Assembly (NCBI GenBank): GCA_002712005.1
Contig: PASP01000013.1
Location: 20,513 to 84,512, forward strand
From: Halobacteriovoraceae bacterium
GTDB taxonomy: Bacteria > Bdellovibrionota > Bacteriovoracia > Bacteriovoracales > Bacteriovoracaceae
Reading direction: 5' to 3'
DNA length: 64,000 bases
A program made the position numbers and the translations under genes. Each line of letters starts with the position of its first letter. Positions within the stretch are counted from its first letter, which is position 1. Below, piece by piece: positions 36,576-46,611 of this stretch. The notes beneath the pieces were generated by a model. It saw only the letters and a list, made by a program, of their open reading frames with translations. It was not told where the DNA came from and did no database searches.

Positions 36576-37133
36576 ATGAGTTCATTAAACATTAACGATT
36601 TCATGAAAGAAAACTACAAAGCCGAAGACTTCTCTCATCTTCATTGGACGGGGAGCTTTCAAGAGTATGTAGAAAAAGTTACTGCTGATCCTCGTATCGC
36701 TCGTAACGCTTTCCAAAGAATCCACGACATGATTATGTCTTTTGGAACGTCTGAGTATACAGAATATAAGAAAAAAATTACTCGCTATCACTTCTTTGAT
36801 GATCCGATTGCAAACGGTAAAGATGCTGTCTTTGGTATTGATGTTCATCTCATGAAGTTTGCTAACTTTTTTAAGTCGGCTGCTCAGGGTTATGGAACCG
36901 AGAAAAGGGTACTTCTTCTTCATGGGCCGGTTGGTTCTGCCAAGTCTTCTATTTCACGACTCGTAAAAAAGGACTTGAGCACTACTCAAAAACAGATGAT
37001 GGAGCCATGTATACATTTGAGTGGTACGACGAGGAAGCCCCAGATCTTCTTGGTGGCCAAAAGACTTTCCCATCACCCATGCACGAGGAACCTCTTAAAC
37101 TTGTGCCCATTGAAGTTCGCGAACAACTCTTAG
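36576..37133 (+). CDS. prkA: PrkA serine protein kinase, N-terminal part (0 frame)
   Basis: This is the N-terminal 185 residues of a PrkA/YeaG kinase. ATG 36576 follows AAGGGG; the upstream TTG 36567 lies on that ribosome binding site. PrkA features are [39 protein letters not shown] and the P-loop [20 protein letters not shown]. After RLVKK the PrkA sequence stops and the frame runs on into 54 unrelated residues to 37133. The rest of PrkA continues in the -1 frame from 36971. The switch lies at a run of six A reading gtA-AAA-AAG in frame. The short product would keep the P-loop but lose most of the AAA and all of the kinase domain. It could be a frameshift mutation, a missing A in the assembly, or programmed frameshifting. 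Confidence 0.8.
   Translation: MSSLNINDFMKENYKAEDFSHLHWTGSFQEYVEKVTADPRIARNAFQRIHDMIMSFGTSEYTEYKKKITRYHFFDDPIANGKDAVFGIDVHLMKFANFFKSAAQGYGTEKRVLLLHGPVGSAKSSISRLVKKDLSTTQKQMMEPCIHLSGTTRKPQIFLVAKRLSHHPCTRNLLNLCPLKFANNS
36965..36989 (+). promoter_or_regulatory. Candidate -1 ribosomal frameshift site in prkA
   Basis: The heptamer A-AAA-AAG at 36965-36971 is in the correct phase of the upstream frame (gta aaa aag) and matches the slippery heptamer of E. coli dnaX. A -1 slip makes the next codon GGA at 36971, exactly the PrkA continuation GLEHYS. A small hairpin TTGAG / CTCAA with a 5-base loop lies at 36975-36989, closer and weaker than the dnaX stem. No Shine-Dalgarno-like stimulator is visible upstream. 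A missing A (six instead of seven) in the assembly would look identical. Confidence 0.4.
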
Positions 37134-38635
37134 AAAAAATTAATAAGACTCGTCCTGATGGGACAAATAAAATTAAGATTAAGGGTTTATTAAACCCAGC
37201 CGATCGTTATATCTATGCTCAATACATGGAAAAATATGATGGTGATTGGACGAAGGTGATGAATCACGTAAGAGTGAAGCGTCTTCTTCTTTCTGAACAA
37301 GATCGTATTGGGATTGGTACTTTCCAACCCAAAGATGAGAAAAACCAAGATTCAACCGAGCTTACAGGGGATATCAATTATAGAAAAATTGCCCTCTATG
37401 GTTCAGATTCTGACCCAAGAGCTTTCAACTTTGATGGGGAATTCAATATTGCTAACCGTGGTATTGTAGAGTTCATTGAAATGCTGAAGCTTGATGTGGC
37501 CTTCCTCTATGACCTACTTGGGGCTTCTCAGGAACAGTCTATTAAGCCAAAGAAATTTGCTCAAACAGATATTGATGAAGTGATTCTTGGTCACACCAAT
37601 GAGCCTGAATTTAGAAAACTTCAAAATAACGAATTCATGGAAGCCCTTCGTGACCGTACGGTGAAAATTGATATTCCTTATATCACTCGACTTGATAATG
37701 AAGTGAAGATTTATAAGCGTGATTTTAATGCGGATAAAATTCCTCATATGCACGTGGCTCCACATACTGTTGATATGGCGGCTCTTTGGTCAGTTCTCAC
37801 TCGTTTAGAAGAACCTAAGAAAAGTGATCTCACGCTTCTGCAAAAACTTAAACTTTATAATGGAAAAACACTTCCAGGCTATAACGAAGATAATGTGAAA
37901 GAGCTTCGTAAAGAAGCTGTACGTGAAGGTCTTGAAGGAGTATCACCTCGTTATATTCAAGATAAGATTTCAAATGCTCTCGTTAAAAATTCTCATGCAG
38001 GATGTTTAAATCCATTTATGGTTTTCAATGAGCTTGAAGCAGGTCTTAAGCATCATTCCTTAATCAATAATTCGGAACAACTTGAGAAATATAAAGAACT
38101 TCTTGCAGTTGCTCGTCAAGAGTACGAAGACATTGTTAAGAATGATGTTCAAAAGGCCATTAGTGTTGATGAGAATGCCATTCAAACTCTATGTTCTAAT
38201 TATATTGATAACGTGAAGGCCTATACTCAACGTGAGAAAATTCGTAATAAATACTCAAATCGTCTAGAAGATGCGGATGAGAGATTCATGAGAAGTATTG
38301 AAGAGAAAATCGATATTGCGGAATCTCGAAAAGACGACTTCAGACGTGAGATTATGAATTATATTGGTGCCCTTGCTATTGAAGGGAAGCAGTTTGATTA
38401 CAAAATGAATGAAAGACTTCATAGAGCACTTGAATTGAAACTTTTTGAAGATCAGAAAGATACAATCAAACTTAAGACCATCATCTCTAAAGTTGTGGAT
38501 AAAGACACACAAGAGAAGATTGACGTGGTTAAGGCGCGCCTTATTAAGAACCACGGCTATTGTGAAATCTGTGCAACAGATGCTCTAAACTTTGTTGCTT
38601 CAATTTTCGCAAAAGGTGACTCAGCCCAAGCTTAA
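36971..38635 (+). CDS. prkA: PrkA serine protein kinase, C-terminal part (-1 frame)
   Basis: This is the remainder of PrkA, in the -1 frame relative to the upstream part. It begins [20 protein letters not shown] and runs through [40 protein letters not shown] and [20 protein letters not shown], all AAA-domain PrkA sequence. The C-terminal PrkA kinase-like domain follows (from about 37,900; [16 protein letters not shown] to [18 protein letters not shown]). Joined to the upstream part the protein is 686 residues, the normal PrkA length. The body is well conserved and free of stops, so the gene does not look decayed. The ATG at 37007 is only an internal Met with no ribosome binding site. It is followed nine bases later by the yeaH-like gene. 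Confidence 0.85.
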   Translation, partial: GLEHYSKTDDGAMYTFEWYDEEAPDLLGGQKTFPSPMHEEPLKLVPIEVREQLLEKINKTRPDGTNKIKIKGLLNPADRYIYAQYMEKYDGDWTKVMNHVRVKRLLLSEQDRIGIGTFQPKDEKNQDSTELTGDINYRKIALYGSDSDPRAFNFDGEFNIANRGIVEFIEMLKLDVAFLYDLLGASQEQSIKPKKFAQTDIDEVILGHTNEPEFRKLQNNEFMEALRDRTVKIDIPYITRLDNEVKIYKRDFNADKIPHMHVAPHTVDMAALWSVLTRLEEPKKSDLTLLQKLKLYNGKTLPGYNEDNVKELRKEAVREGLEGVSPRYIQDKISNALVKNSHAGCLNPFMVFNELEAGLKHHSLINNSEQLEKYKELLAVARQEYEDIVKNDVQKAISVDENAIQTLCSNYIDNVKAYTQREKIRNKYSNRLEDADERFMRSIEEKIDIAESRKDDFRREIMNYIGALAIEGKQFDYKMNERLHRALELKLFEDQKDTIKLKTIISKVVDKDTQEKIDVVKARLIKNHGYCEICATDALNFVASIFAKGDSAQA

Positions 38636-38644
38636 GGAGCACTA

Positions 38645-39766
38645 ATGGATCATCCTATAAAAAGAGACCACGCCCGTTTCCGTAATATTGTTAAGGGACG
38701 GGTTAGGGATAATTTAAGAGACTATATCTCTAATGGAGAAATGCCTCTTCCTAAAGGCGATGGGAAATATAAAATTCCCATGCCTTCCATTGATACTCCT
38801 CGTTTTAAATTTGGTGATCAAAGCCAAGGGGGAACGGGGCAAGGTCAAGGTGAGCAATGTGATCCTGTTGATGGACAGGAAGGTGAAGGAGAAGGCGAAG
38901 CTGGACAAGGGGAAGCTGGTGAAGGTGAGGGAAATAAAGAACTCGATGTAGAGCTTTCTCTTGATGAACTGGCCTCTATTCTCGGTGAAGAGCTTGCTCT
39001 TCCCAATATTGAGCCAAAGGGAAAGAAAACTATGCAATCTACGACGGATCGTTATACATCCGTTGGTACTGTAGGTCCTGATTCTCTTAAACACTTTAAA
39101 AGATCTTATAAAGAAGCTTTAAAAAGACAAGTGGCCACGGGGACTTATGATGCTAAGAACCCCACCATTATTCCGATTAAGGCCGATATGCGCTATCGCT
39201 CTTCTGCTCAAAAAGTAGAATTTGATAACTCAGCTGTTGTTATCTACATGATGGACGTATCTGGTTCCATGGGGGATGAGCAAAAGGAAGTAGTAAGAAC
39301 TGAATCTTTTTGGATCAATCTCTGGCTTAAGTCTCAGTATAAAGATATTGAGATTCGCTACATCATTCACGATGCTACGGCCAAAGAAGTGGATGAAGAG
39401 ACTTTCTTTAGAACAAGAGAGAGTGGGGGAACATTGATTTCTTCTGCTTTTAAATTATGTAAAGATATTATCTCTGAAGACTATAATCCTAGTGAATGGA
39501 ATATCTATCCTTTTCACTTTAGTGATGGGGATAACTGGTCAACGGATGATACAAAGCTTTGTTTGGATATCTTAGATAACGATATTCTTCCGGCCTCAAA
39601 TATGTTCTGTTATGGACAGGTGGAGAGTCGCTACGGTTCCGGTCAATTCTACAAAGATTTGATTGGTCACTACAAAGAGGATCATGAAAAGGTAACTTTA
39701 AGTAAGATTAAAAATAAAGATGCCATTTTAGATTCGATCAAAGAATTCTTAGGGAAGGGAAAATGA
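38645..39766 (+). CDS. yeaH: YeaH/YhbH-type DUF444 protein
   Basis: This 373-residue protein belongs to the UPF0229/DUF444 family, which is nearly always coded between prkA and spoVR. It starts after AAGGAG. The N-terminus [20 protein letters not shown] is the family start. A Gly/Gln/Glu low-complexity stretch (about residues 60-98) is typical. A von Willebrand A-like domain has [20 protein letters not shown], the MIDAS DxSGS motif, with [20 protein letters not shown] after it. It overlaps spoVR by four bases (ATGA). Family knowledge: PrkA/YeaG and YeaH act together in stress and nitrogen-starvation responses in enterobacteria. The exact biochemical role is not known. Confidence 0.93.
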   Translation: MDHPIKRDHARFRNIVKGRVRDNLRDYISNGEMPLPKGDGKYKIPMPSIDTPRFKFGDQSQGGTGQGQGEQCDPVDGQEGEGEGEAGQGEAGEGEGNKELDVELSLDELASILGEELALPNIEPKGKKTMQSTTDRYTSVGTVGPDSLKHFKRSYKEALKRQVATGTYDAKNPTIIPIKADMRYRSSAQKVEFDNSAVVIYMMDVSGSMGDEQKEVVRTESFWINLWLKSQYKDIEIRYIIHDATAKEVDEETFFRTRESGGTLISSAFKLCKDIISEDYNPSEWNIYPFHFSDGDNWSTDDTKLCLDILDNDILPASNMFCYGQVESRYGSGQFYKDLIGHYKEDHEKVTLSKIKNKDAILDSIKEFLGKGK

Positions 39767-41277
39767 CAACAAGAACCAAACCTATATCCGGTGAATTATT
39801 AAAATTAAAAGATGAGATCCATCAGTATGCCATTGACTATGGTCTTGATTTCTACCCGGTCGTTTTTGAGGTTTGTGACTATGATACGATCAATATTCTT
39901 GCAGCTCAGGGAGGCTTTCCTAGCCGTTATCCTCACTGGCGCTTTGGTATGGAGTATGATCAGCTTTCTAAGAACTATGCTTATGGATTACAGAAAATCT
40001 ATGAGATGGTGATTAATACAGATCCTTGTTATGCCTACCTCTTAAAGGCCAATGAATTTATAGATCAAAAATTAGTGATGGCCCATGTTTATGGCCATGC
40101 TGACTTCTTTAAAAATAATTTATGGTTTAAAAGTACGAATCGCGCCATGATGGATGTTATGGCCAATCATGGAACTAAAGTTCGTCGCTATATGGAAAAA
40201 TATGGCCAGGATCGTGTTGAAACTTTCATTGATAGTGTGCTTTCACTGGAAAATCTTTTGGACATCAATGTTCTCTTTGAAACACCTGATGTTCAACGTT
40301 CTCGCGAGTCAAAAGCCCAGGAATTTGCGAAACAATTCTTTCACGATGATGATGATGATGGAAGATCGAGTCACCTGAAGAGTTTTATGCGTTCCAAGCT
40401 CTTCACCCCCGAATCAAATAAACCAAAAATGCCTCTTGATGAAGATGTTATTGAACGTAAGAGACCAAGCCATGTCTCTCCCCGTGATATCATGATGTAC
40501 TTAATTGAGAATGCTCCTCTTCAAGACTGGCAAGCGGATATCCTTGGGATTTTAAGAGAGGAAGCCTATTACTTTCTTCCTCAACGAATGACTAAGATTA
40601 TGAATGAAGGGTGGGCAAGTTACTGGCACTCCACAATCCTTACTAAGAAGGCCTTAAAGTCATCTGAGATTATTGAATTTGCTGATAAGCACTCAGGTGT
40701 TATGGCCATGAGCCGTCAGAATATCAATCCTTATAAGATTGGGATTGAGATGATGCGCGATATTGAGTATCGCTGGGATACTGGTCGCTTTGGCAAAGAG
40801 TATAATGAATGTACGGATATGCATGAGCGAGAGAATTGGAATCGACCTACTCATCAAGGAAGAGAGAAGATCTTTGAAGTGAGAAAAACTCATAATGATG
40901 TAACCTTTATTGACGAGTTCTTTACTCGGGAATTCTGTCAAAGAATGCAGTTATTCACTTACAAATACAATCCTAGAACCTCTCGCTTTGAAATTGACTC
41001 TCGTGATTTTCAGGCGATTAAGGCCAAATTACTCATGAGTTTAACTAATTTTGGACAACCGGTAATTGAGGTTGAGTCTGGAAACTTCGCTAATCGCGGA
41101 GAACTCCATTTGATTCATAAGCATCAAGGGGTTGATTTGGATATGGGTTATGCTTCTTCCACTTTAAGGAATATTCAAAAGATTTGGGGCCGACCTGTTA
41201 ATCTATCTACTATTCAAGAAGAGAAGGAAGTGACTTTCGTTCACGATGGAAAAGAGTTTCGTCCTCTTAAAAGTTGA
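39763..41277 (+). CDS. spoVR: SpoVR family protein
   Basis: This 504-residue member of the SpoVR/YcgB family is the third gene of the prkA-yeaH-spoVR operon. Diagnostic stretches are [80 protein letters not shown] and [20 protein letters not shown]. The length matches the family (~500). In Bacillus the homologue acts in spore cortex formation; here, in a non-sporulating type of organism, the role is unknown, although the operon is widespread and stress-linked. An Asp run ([10 protein letters not shown]) near residue 190 is a local low-complexity insertion. No terminator is seen after the stop. Confidence 0.95.
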   Translation: MTTRTKPISGELLKLKDEIHQYAIDYGLDFYPVVFEVCDYDTINILAAQGGFPSRYPHWRFGMEYDQLSKNYAYGLQKIYEMVINTDPCYAYLLKANEFIDQKLVMAHVYGHADFFKNNLWFKSTNRAMMDVMANHGTKVRRYMEKYGQDRVETFIDSVLSLENLLDINVLFETPDVQRSRESKAQEFAKQFFHDDDDDGRSSHLKSFMRSKLFTPESNKPKMPLDEDVIERKRPSHVSPRDIMMYLIENAPLQDWQADILGILREEAYYFLPQRMTKIMNEGWASYWHSTILTKKALKSSEIIEFADKHSGVMAMSRQNINPYKIGIEMMRDIEYRWDTGRFGKEYNECTDMHERENWNRPTHQGREKIFEVRKTHNDVTFIDEFFTREFCQRMQLFTYKYNPRTSRFEIDSRDFQAIKAKLLMSLTNFGQPVIEVESGNFANRGELHLIHKHQGVDLDMGYASSTLRNIQKIWGRPVNLSTIQEEKEVTFVHDGKEFRPLKS

Positions 41278-41347
41278 TTGACGCCATCCCTAGGTTTAGA
41301 GAAAATAACTTTACCTTATAAATTCTTCTCCTTGGGATAGCTGATTC

Positions 41348-43240
41348 ATGAAAGAACGGATTCTTTTAATTCTCATTTTTCTTCATTTTATTTTACCAAC
41401 TCATTCTTTTGCCAATTATGCCAAAGTTATTCTTGTTCGTGGGAAGGTCACTCAGTTGGCTCCAGGGGAGCTTATTGCTCGAAAAGTATCGAAGGGTGAA
41501 GAATTGAAGGTGGATACTTCTATTCTAACGGAAAAGGGAAGCTTTGTTCGTCTTAATTTAAAAGATGGTTCTGTCCTCTCTCTTGGGCCAGAGTCAAAGT
41601 TAGTACTAAGTAAGATCGGTGAGAGTGATAAAGATCAATCAGTGATAAATCTTCTCAAGGGAACCATACGTAATAAAATCAAAAAGTCTCAAAGCGGCAA
41701 GATGAACTACTTTATCAAAACAAGAACTGCAGCTTTAGGTGTTCGTGGAACGGAATTTGAAGCGGTATATGGTTCAGAATCTGGAGTCACCAGTCTTTTG
41801 ACTTATAAAGGCTCGGTGAGTATGGCCCATATAAGAGATGTTGTGAAAGCTAAAAAGAAAGAGGTTGAGAATGTTGAATATTCTAGAGAATCTGAATACG
41901 ACAAATCGATTGTTATAGAGGAAAGTACGGAATTAAAAAAAGGAGATGACCCCATTGAACAAATGGAGTTGGCCCTTAATGATGACAAGGCCTCTACAGT
42001 AAAGGCCGGACAGATTTCTCAAACAGTGGATGCGATGGATACCGTTGCGAGACCAGCTGTGATTAATCCTGTCCAATTAAATTTACTCTATGAAAATGAT
42101 GAGTTCAAAGAGGGATCTGGACGTCGACCTATCGCAAATCTTGATAATGATAAGTTGAAAATTCAGCCTGTGGCCACTGATTCACCGGCAGAAGGAATTT
42201 ACGACAAAGAAAGGGGAATTTACGCTCCAAAGAGTGGGGGCTTCTTTGATCGTAAAACAGGGCTCTATATTCCCCCAAGTTCTGATGCCCTATACGATCA
42301 AAAGAATAAAGTCTATGTTGATAAGCAATTAGGTAATGTAGATGCTAAAACAGGAGAGTATGTTCCCCCTCTTGGATTAGAGATCGATCCTAAAGTTGGT
42401 TTTGTTAAAAAGAGATTTAAGGCCTCCACGCCCAAGGCCATTTTGGCCAAAGTCGATGCCAATCAAAGAAAGCTCAATTCGGTTCTTGATCATTCCATAG
42501 TTATAGGTGATGGGCCGGATAAAGAAGAAGAGAGAGAAGTGAAATACTATCTTTCTTATAGAGAGCTTATTGCCAAAAATGTTTTTAATTTTTCCATTGA
42601 AGGCTATGATCAGGACTTCGATGTTGAAGAGAGTTCTGAGGGCAGTTATTCAAATAATAGTGATGGTGCTACTCGCCTAAATTTATCTCTTGATTTTGAT
42701 TCCGGTTCTCGACTCAGGCCCTATGTTCAATTCTCTTTGGCCTTCAACGACTTTCACCATTATGGAGATTCTCGTTTTTCTCAAGAAGGTAATAAATTGA
42801 CCGCTTTTGGTGCCGGTTTAACCTATTCTATGAGTCCTCATTGGAATCTCTTTTCTCAAATCAAAATGGATCAGCAATTTATTATGGACTTTGAAAACTC
42901 AGATAATGGTATTTTTAGTCAGTTAGTACGCTTCAGTCTGCCTAAAATCTCTTTTGGAATTCAAGGGGAATGGTTTCGCTACAAGAAGCTCTCTGGAGAA
43001 GCAGGAGCTCTTATAGGGCTTAATCTATCTAAGGAGTCTGGTGATATCGAGGTTTCTATGGGAAGACATTATCAGCTTAATACGGGGCTACGTTATTGGC
43101 CTAGCCGTAATTGGTATTTGAATACCTCACTCTTTGTTCGCGGTGAGAGCTATGATGTTGAAGGGACTTCTTATAACTATAGCTATAAGGGCTCCAGGCA
43201 TTCATCAGGCTTAAATTTAGGATTTGGGACTTACTTCTAA
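41348..43240 (+). CDS. FecR-domain secreted protein with tandem 15-residue repeats and C-terminal barrel-like domain
   Basis: This 630-residue protein has a signal peptide (RILLILIFLHFILPTHSFA). Residues ~25-165 form a FecR domain (PF04773): ILVRGKVTQLAPGELIARKV, FVRLNLKDGSVLSLGPESKL and FIKTRTAALGVRGTEFEAVY. Residues ~280-355 hold about five tandem units of the type Y/F-D-x-K-x-G-x-Y-x-P-P (for example FDRKTGLYIPPSS and VDAKTGEYVPPLG). The last ~220 residues alternate polar and hydrophobic residues and end in Phe (LNLGFGTYF), as outer-membrane barrels do. It is probably a surface-anchored protein exposing the FecR domain in the periplasm. The ligand is unknown. Its stop overlaps the stop of the convergent helical-repeat gene by four bases (CTAA). 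Confidence 0.7.
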   Translation: MKERILLILIFLHFILPTHSFANYAKVILVRGKVTQLAPGELIARKVSKGEELKVDTSILTEKGSFVRLNLKDGSVLSLGPESKLVLSKIGESDKDQSVINLLKGTIRNKIKKSQSGKMNYFIKTRTAALGVRGTEFEAVYGSESGVTSLLTYKGSVSMAHIRDVVKAKKKEVENVEYSRESEYDKSIVIEESTELKKGDDPIEQMELALNDDKASTVKAGQISQTVDAMDTVARPAVINPVQLNLLYENDEFKEGSGRRPIANLDNDKLKIQPVATDSPAEGIYDKERGIYAPKSGGFFDRKTGLYIPPSSDALYDQKNKVYVDKQLGNVDAKTGEYVPPLGLEIDPKVGFVKKRFKASTPKAILAKVDANQRKLNSVLDHSIVIGDGPDKEEEREVKYYLSYRELIAKNVFNFSIEGYDQDFDVEESSEGSYSNNSDGATRLNLSLDFDSGSRLRPYVQFSLAFNDFHHYGDSRFSQEGNKLTAFGAGLTYSMSPHWNLFSQIKMDQQFIMDFENSDNGIFSQLVRFSLPKISFGIQGEWFRYKKLSGEAGALIGLNLSKESGDIEVSMGRHYQLNTGLRYWPSRNWYLNTSLFVRGESYDVEGTSYNYSYKGSRHSSGLNLGFGTYF

Positions 43241-44739
43241 AAAAGCGGAGTAAGATTTAGATCATTACCATCGAGTTCTTCGATATCTTTTTGATCAATC
43301 ATGACAGAGTCTTGGAGAGGAGTGATCTCTTGCTTTGTTTTTAAATTCTCAATATTAAAGGGTTTGGATAGGGTTTTCTCATCACGGGTGAGGGTCTTTC
43401 CAATATTCTCCCATTCCAAAATTTTCATATAGAGCCAGCAGTGGAGGCCTTCTTCTTTATTACATCCTTCGGCGGAAGAGTGGATAAGCCGCTCTTGATT
43501 TCCTTCTTTAAGAGATACAAAAGTATCCATCATGATAAGTTCATAAGGAAATTGATTATTGAATTTATATTCTAAAATATTGAGGAGATCGCGAGACTCA
43601 CTAATATTACCTTTACGAATATTTAAGACTGCCTTTAAAGCAAGTTTCTTTCTCTCATCTTGATCAGAATTTCGATCGACAGTCCTTTGCAACATATTCA
43701 ATCCTTCATCCCACTGTCCTAAGAGGTAGGCGAGAGGAATACCTCTTTCTAAAGCATTTTTTGAATTCTTCTTTTTTTGAAGCGCGAGTTTAAAATGTCC
43801 AAAAGCAAGTTCTAATTTATTCTTCGCTAGGTTGATATTTCCTCGAATATTATCTGCATTTGGGGTTTCAATATCTTCGATAAACTCTTGTGCTTTTTCA
43901 ATATCTCCAACACGATAATAGGCGAATCCGATCAGCTCTCTGATCTCTTTGTCTTTGTAAGCTGAAGGGGGGATTCCCGAAAGTTTTGCGACAATCACAT
44001 CCTCACGGTTGATAAAAAGGGCCAGTTTCATCCATATCTTTATAAATTCATTATTATTAATTGATTGGCGTAATTGTGAAATCAGATTTCCTTGCAGAAG
44101 CTCTTTGTTCTTATCTTTTATATTGGAAACTTGTCTTAGCCAAAAGTGATTGCTGGTTGAATGATCGATGGTTGCATTCTGACATCCGGCCATTTCTTTA
44201 TTGAAGAGATCCATCTTATCCATGGCCATGAGATTAATAACTCGTAGTAAACAAATATGTTTATAGAATTTTAGAATATTATATTGGTTTGAACTAATAA
44301 GTTGATAAGATGTTTCATAGTCCCCTTGAATAAATCTTACCATGGATAGATAGCGATTCTTAATTAGGGTTAGATCAGATCGCTTTGAATTAATTTTAGA
44401 TAGAAAGAAAACGGCTAATTCAAGATCTCCATTAATCATGGCCTTCTTCGCTTCACGAAGAGCAAAGATATCTTGGGATTTTACTTTATATTCTTGTTGG
44501 ATCTGGAATCTTTCGACTTCCTCTTTTCCATAGTAATTCCAATCTTTTTTTATATTTCCATTAATATCGATTTCTTCTAATTGCCGCGAATCTTTTGTTT
44601 GGCTTCTACTAAAACCACTTGTTTCTTGTTCAAAAGTAACCGCCATTAGAGATGAATGAAAGAGCATGAAAACCACATAAATAATGGCCTTTGAGCTTCT
44701 TAGGTAAAAAATTCCTCTCAGGAAGGGTCTAATTTTCAT
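43237..44739 (-). CDS. Secreted TPR-like helical repeat protein
   Basis: This 500-residue protein has an N-terminal signal/anchor (AIIYVVFMLFHSSLMAVTFE). The body is a run of amphipathic helix pairs resembling tetratricopeptide repeats: IRELIGFAYYRVGDIEKAQE, NLAKNKLELAFGHFKLALQK and GIPLAYLLGQWDEGLNMLQR are the clearest. No catalytic motif is seen. TPR proteins in the periplasm usually scaffold other proteins. The neighbouring FecR-domain gene on the opposite strand overlaps its stop, so there is no dedicated terminator. The gene is transcribed away from the divergent unknown gene at 44.8 kb. Confidence 0.6.
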   Translation of the reverse strand: MKIRPFLRGIFYLRSSKAIIYVVFMLFHSSLMAVTFEQETSGFSRSQTKDSRQLEEIDINGNIKKDWNYYGKEEVERFQIQQEYKVKSQDIFALREAKKAMINGDLELAVFFLSKINSKRSDLTLIKNRYLSMVRFIQGDYETSYQLISSNQYNILKFYKHICLLRVINLMAMDKMDLFNKEMAGCQNATIDHSTSNHFWLRQVSNIKDKNKELLQGNLISQLRQSINNNEFIKIWMKLALFINREDVIVAKLSGIPPSAYKDKEIRELIGFAYYRVGDIEKAQEFIEDIETPNADNIRGNINLAKNKLELAFGHFKLALQKKKNSKNALERGIPLAYLLGQWDEGLNMLQRTVDRNSDQDERKKLALKAVLNIRKGNISESRDLLNILEYKFNNQFPYELIMMDTFVSLKEGNQERLIHSSAEGCNKEEGLHCWLYMKILEWENIGKTLTRDEKTLSKPFNIENLKTKQEITPLQDSVMIDQKDIEELDGNDLNLTPLF

Positions 44740-44860
44740 GTCTACTTTTTCGGATCAAAACACCGATAAATTGATTAAAGTTACCTTTTTTGAGGAGTTA
44801 TAAATTAAACGGAATTTTTTTCCATACTTTAATTTTAAGATATGGCCTGTCATTGGCCTA

Positions 44861-46546
44861 ATGGCCTACCTCGCCTTGAACACAGTGCATGCGCTCGTTC
44901 CACTAGAGAGTTTGTTATTGGGGAGTTTTAAAGATCAGTATCAACAAGATATAGACGATCCTCTCTATTATATTTTTAGAGATATAAAACGCCAGAATAA
45001 TGAATTAAACCAAGACTCTATTAATCAAAAACAATGGCTAAAATTTGTTCTTTATCGTGGAATGATAGATGAGGGGCACAATCTCAATAATATGTGTAAA
45101 CGTAGGCCTAAGATTGATTTTGCGACTCAGAATGATCTTGATAATGCTAAACGAGTATACTTAGCAACTCTTCAATACTTAGTACTCGATTTAACAACTG
45201 AATATATGGCGGGGTATGCTCAGTATTTCGACTTTGCTTCTGATGAATATGAAAATCTAGTCGATCACCTTGTGGGAAATTACTGTAGTGAAAATTTAAC
45301 TACAATTAGCTTAAAACAACTGAAAGAAAATATGTTGGCCCGATTTAAAGTAAATAGGGGATTAGAGCTTCCAAGTGTTGAAAATGATCCTTTCTTTCCT
45401 AAAGAAATGGGACGAGTTAATACAGGACCTGATGCGAGGAAACAAGAATTTGCTTGGACTCTTGAACTTTTTAAATCCTCATGTTCGTGGGCCAATGATG
45501 TAAATAATGCGAGACTACTTGTTCCTCTTGCTCGCAATCCCATGATTGCTGCGGCTATCATTAGAGAGCTGTCAGGAATTGGACTCTCTTGGGACTTCAA
45601 AGAAGAAAAAGTGATCAAACAAAAGGTCACCGATAGTTTAAGAATTTCATGTCGAAATATGATTTGTCGTAAAAGTGATGTGCCGACTTTTAAGCAACAA
45701 ATTCCTAAGACTGTAGGAAGCGAAAGTATTGAGTCAGATTTTGAGAGACTTTATTGCAATCATTTTAGGGATATTGATTATCAAATCAAAAATCAGGAAC
45801 CCAAAATTGCCGAAATGATTAAATCAATTACTTTTGATGATCAGAATTTGTTAACCGGACAATTGGTGTCTTTAATGACCGGTTATCCTGACTTCTTTGT
45901 TCAAACAGAGAATTATTCAGACCTTATGAGCTTTACACGCTCTCCAATGGATAAGAGCTGGGATGCTTGGGCCAATGGTCAAAATGGGAATTACACCAAA
46001 ATAATGACATATGAAGAAAGTCTCACAATTGATCTAGTAGATCCGGGTTTATACTATAAGAAGTTTTTGCCAAACTTTTCTGTGGAGTTAGATATCAATC
46101 AAGGTGAATTCGATAAGGCCATTAGTATGGATGGAAAGCTTAGGATTAAAATTGATCTCGAGCTTTCTAAGAAATTTCTTTCATGGGTTCGTGATTCTTG
46201 GAAAATTATTGATGTCAAAAAAGAGCCCAAGAAAGCGGAAAGAATAAGAATTCCATTTCGTGCCCGCATTCAAGATAAGATTACAGAGTTAAAAGATAAA
46301 TTTCCTATTGTTCCGTGGAATGAAAAACTGAGCGAAATAGTCCTGAATGAACTGACTAGGCAAGTTTCTGCTTATGAAGGAAATTACTTTACCGATAAGA
46401 ATGAAGGTATAATGAGTGTACCTCTTTATATTAACTTTTCCCCGTTTGCATTAAGACATATGAGATATCGCTACCTCATAAGAAAGAATGAAACAGGTGA
46501 GCAAAGTGAATTAAGTCGATTAAGAAATTTAACATTGAAATATTAA
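44861..46546 (+). CDS. Secreted protein of unknown function (start probably upstream)
   Basis: I do not recognise this protein. From ATG 44861 it has 561 residues. That start lacks a ribosome binding site and gives a hydrophobic but uncharged N-terminus (MAYLALNTVHALVP). The frame is open upstream to a TAA at 44801, and an ATT at 44804 is preceded by GAGGAG with six-base spacing. Starting there gives IKRNFFPYFNFKIWPVIGLM before AYLALNTVHA, a complete signal peptide with a charged start and a VHA cleavage site. The mature protein is helical in its first half with several Cys (NNMCKRR, GNYCSEN, SSCSW, CRNMICRKSD, LYCNHF). The second half is more mixed (FSVELDINQGEFDKAISMDG). No known domain is evident. 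Confidence 0.6.
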   Translation: MAYLALNTVHALVPLESLLLGSFKDQYQQDIDDPLYYIFRDIKRQNNELNQDSINQKQWLKFVLYRGMIDEGHNLNNMCKRRPKIDFATQNDLDNAKRVYLATLQYLVLDLTTEYMAGYAQYFDFASDEYENLVDHLVGNYCSENLTTISLKQLKENMLARFKVNRGLELPSVENDPFFPKEMGRVNTGPDARKQEFAWTLELFKSSCSWANDVNNARLLVPLARNPMIAAAIIRELSGIGLSWDFKEEKVIKQKVTDSLRISCRNMICRKSDVPTFKQQIPKTVGSESIESDFERLYCNHFRDIDYQIKNQEPKIAEMIKSITFDDQNLLTGQLVSLMTGYPDFFVQTENYSDLMSFTRSPMDKSWDAWANGQNGNYTKIMTYEESLTIDLVDPGLYYKKFLPNFSVELDINQGEFDKAISMDGKLRIKIDLELSKKFLSWVRDSWKIIDVKKEPKKAERIRIPFRARIQDKITELKDKFPIVPWNEKLSEIVLNELTRQVSAYEGNYFTDKNEGIMSVPLYINFSPFALRHMRYRYLIRKNETGEQSELSRLRNLTLKY

Positions 46547-46611
46547 ATTATTTTGAATGATGACGATAATGACTAAGTCTTTTTAAAAAGATGTATTTAA
46601 GGAGAGAATAA

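Noticed and set aside
38820..38940. Gly/Gln/Glu-rich low-complexity stretch
   Set aside because: It lies inside the yeaH-like gene, where this low-complexity linker is usual for the DUF444 family.
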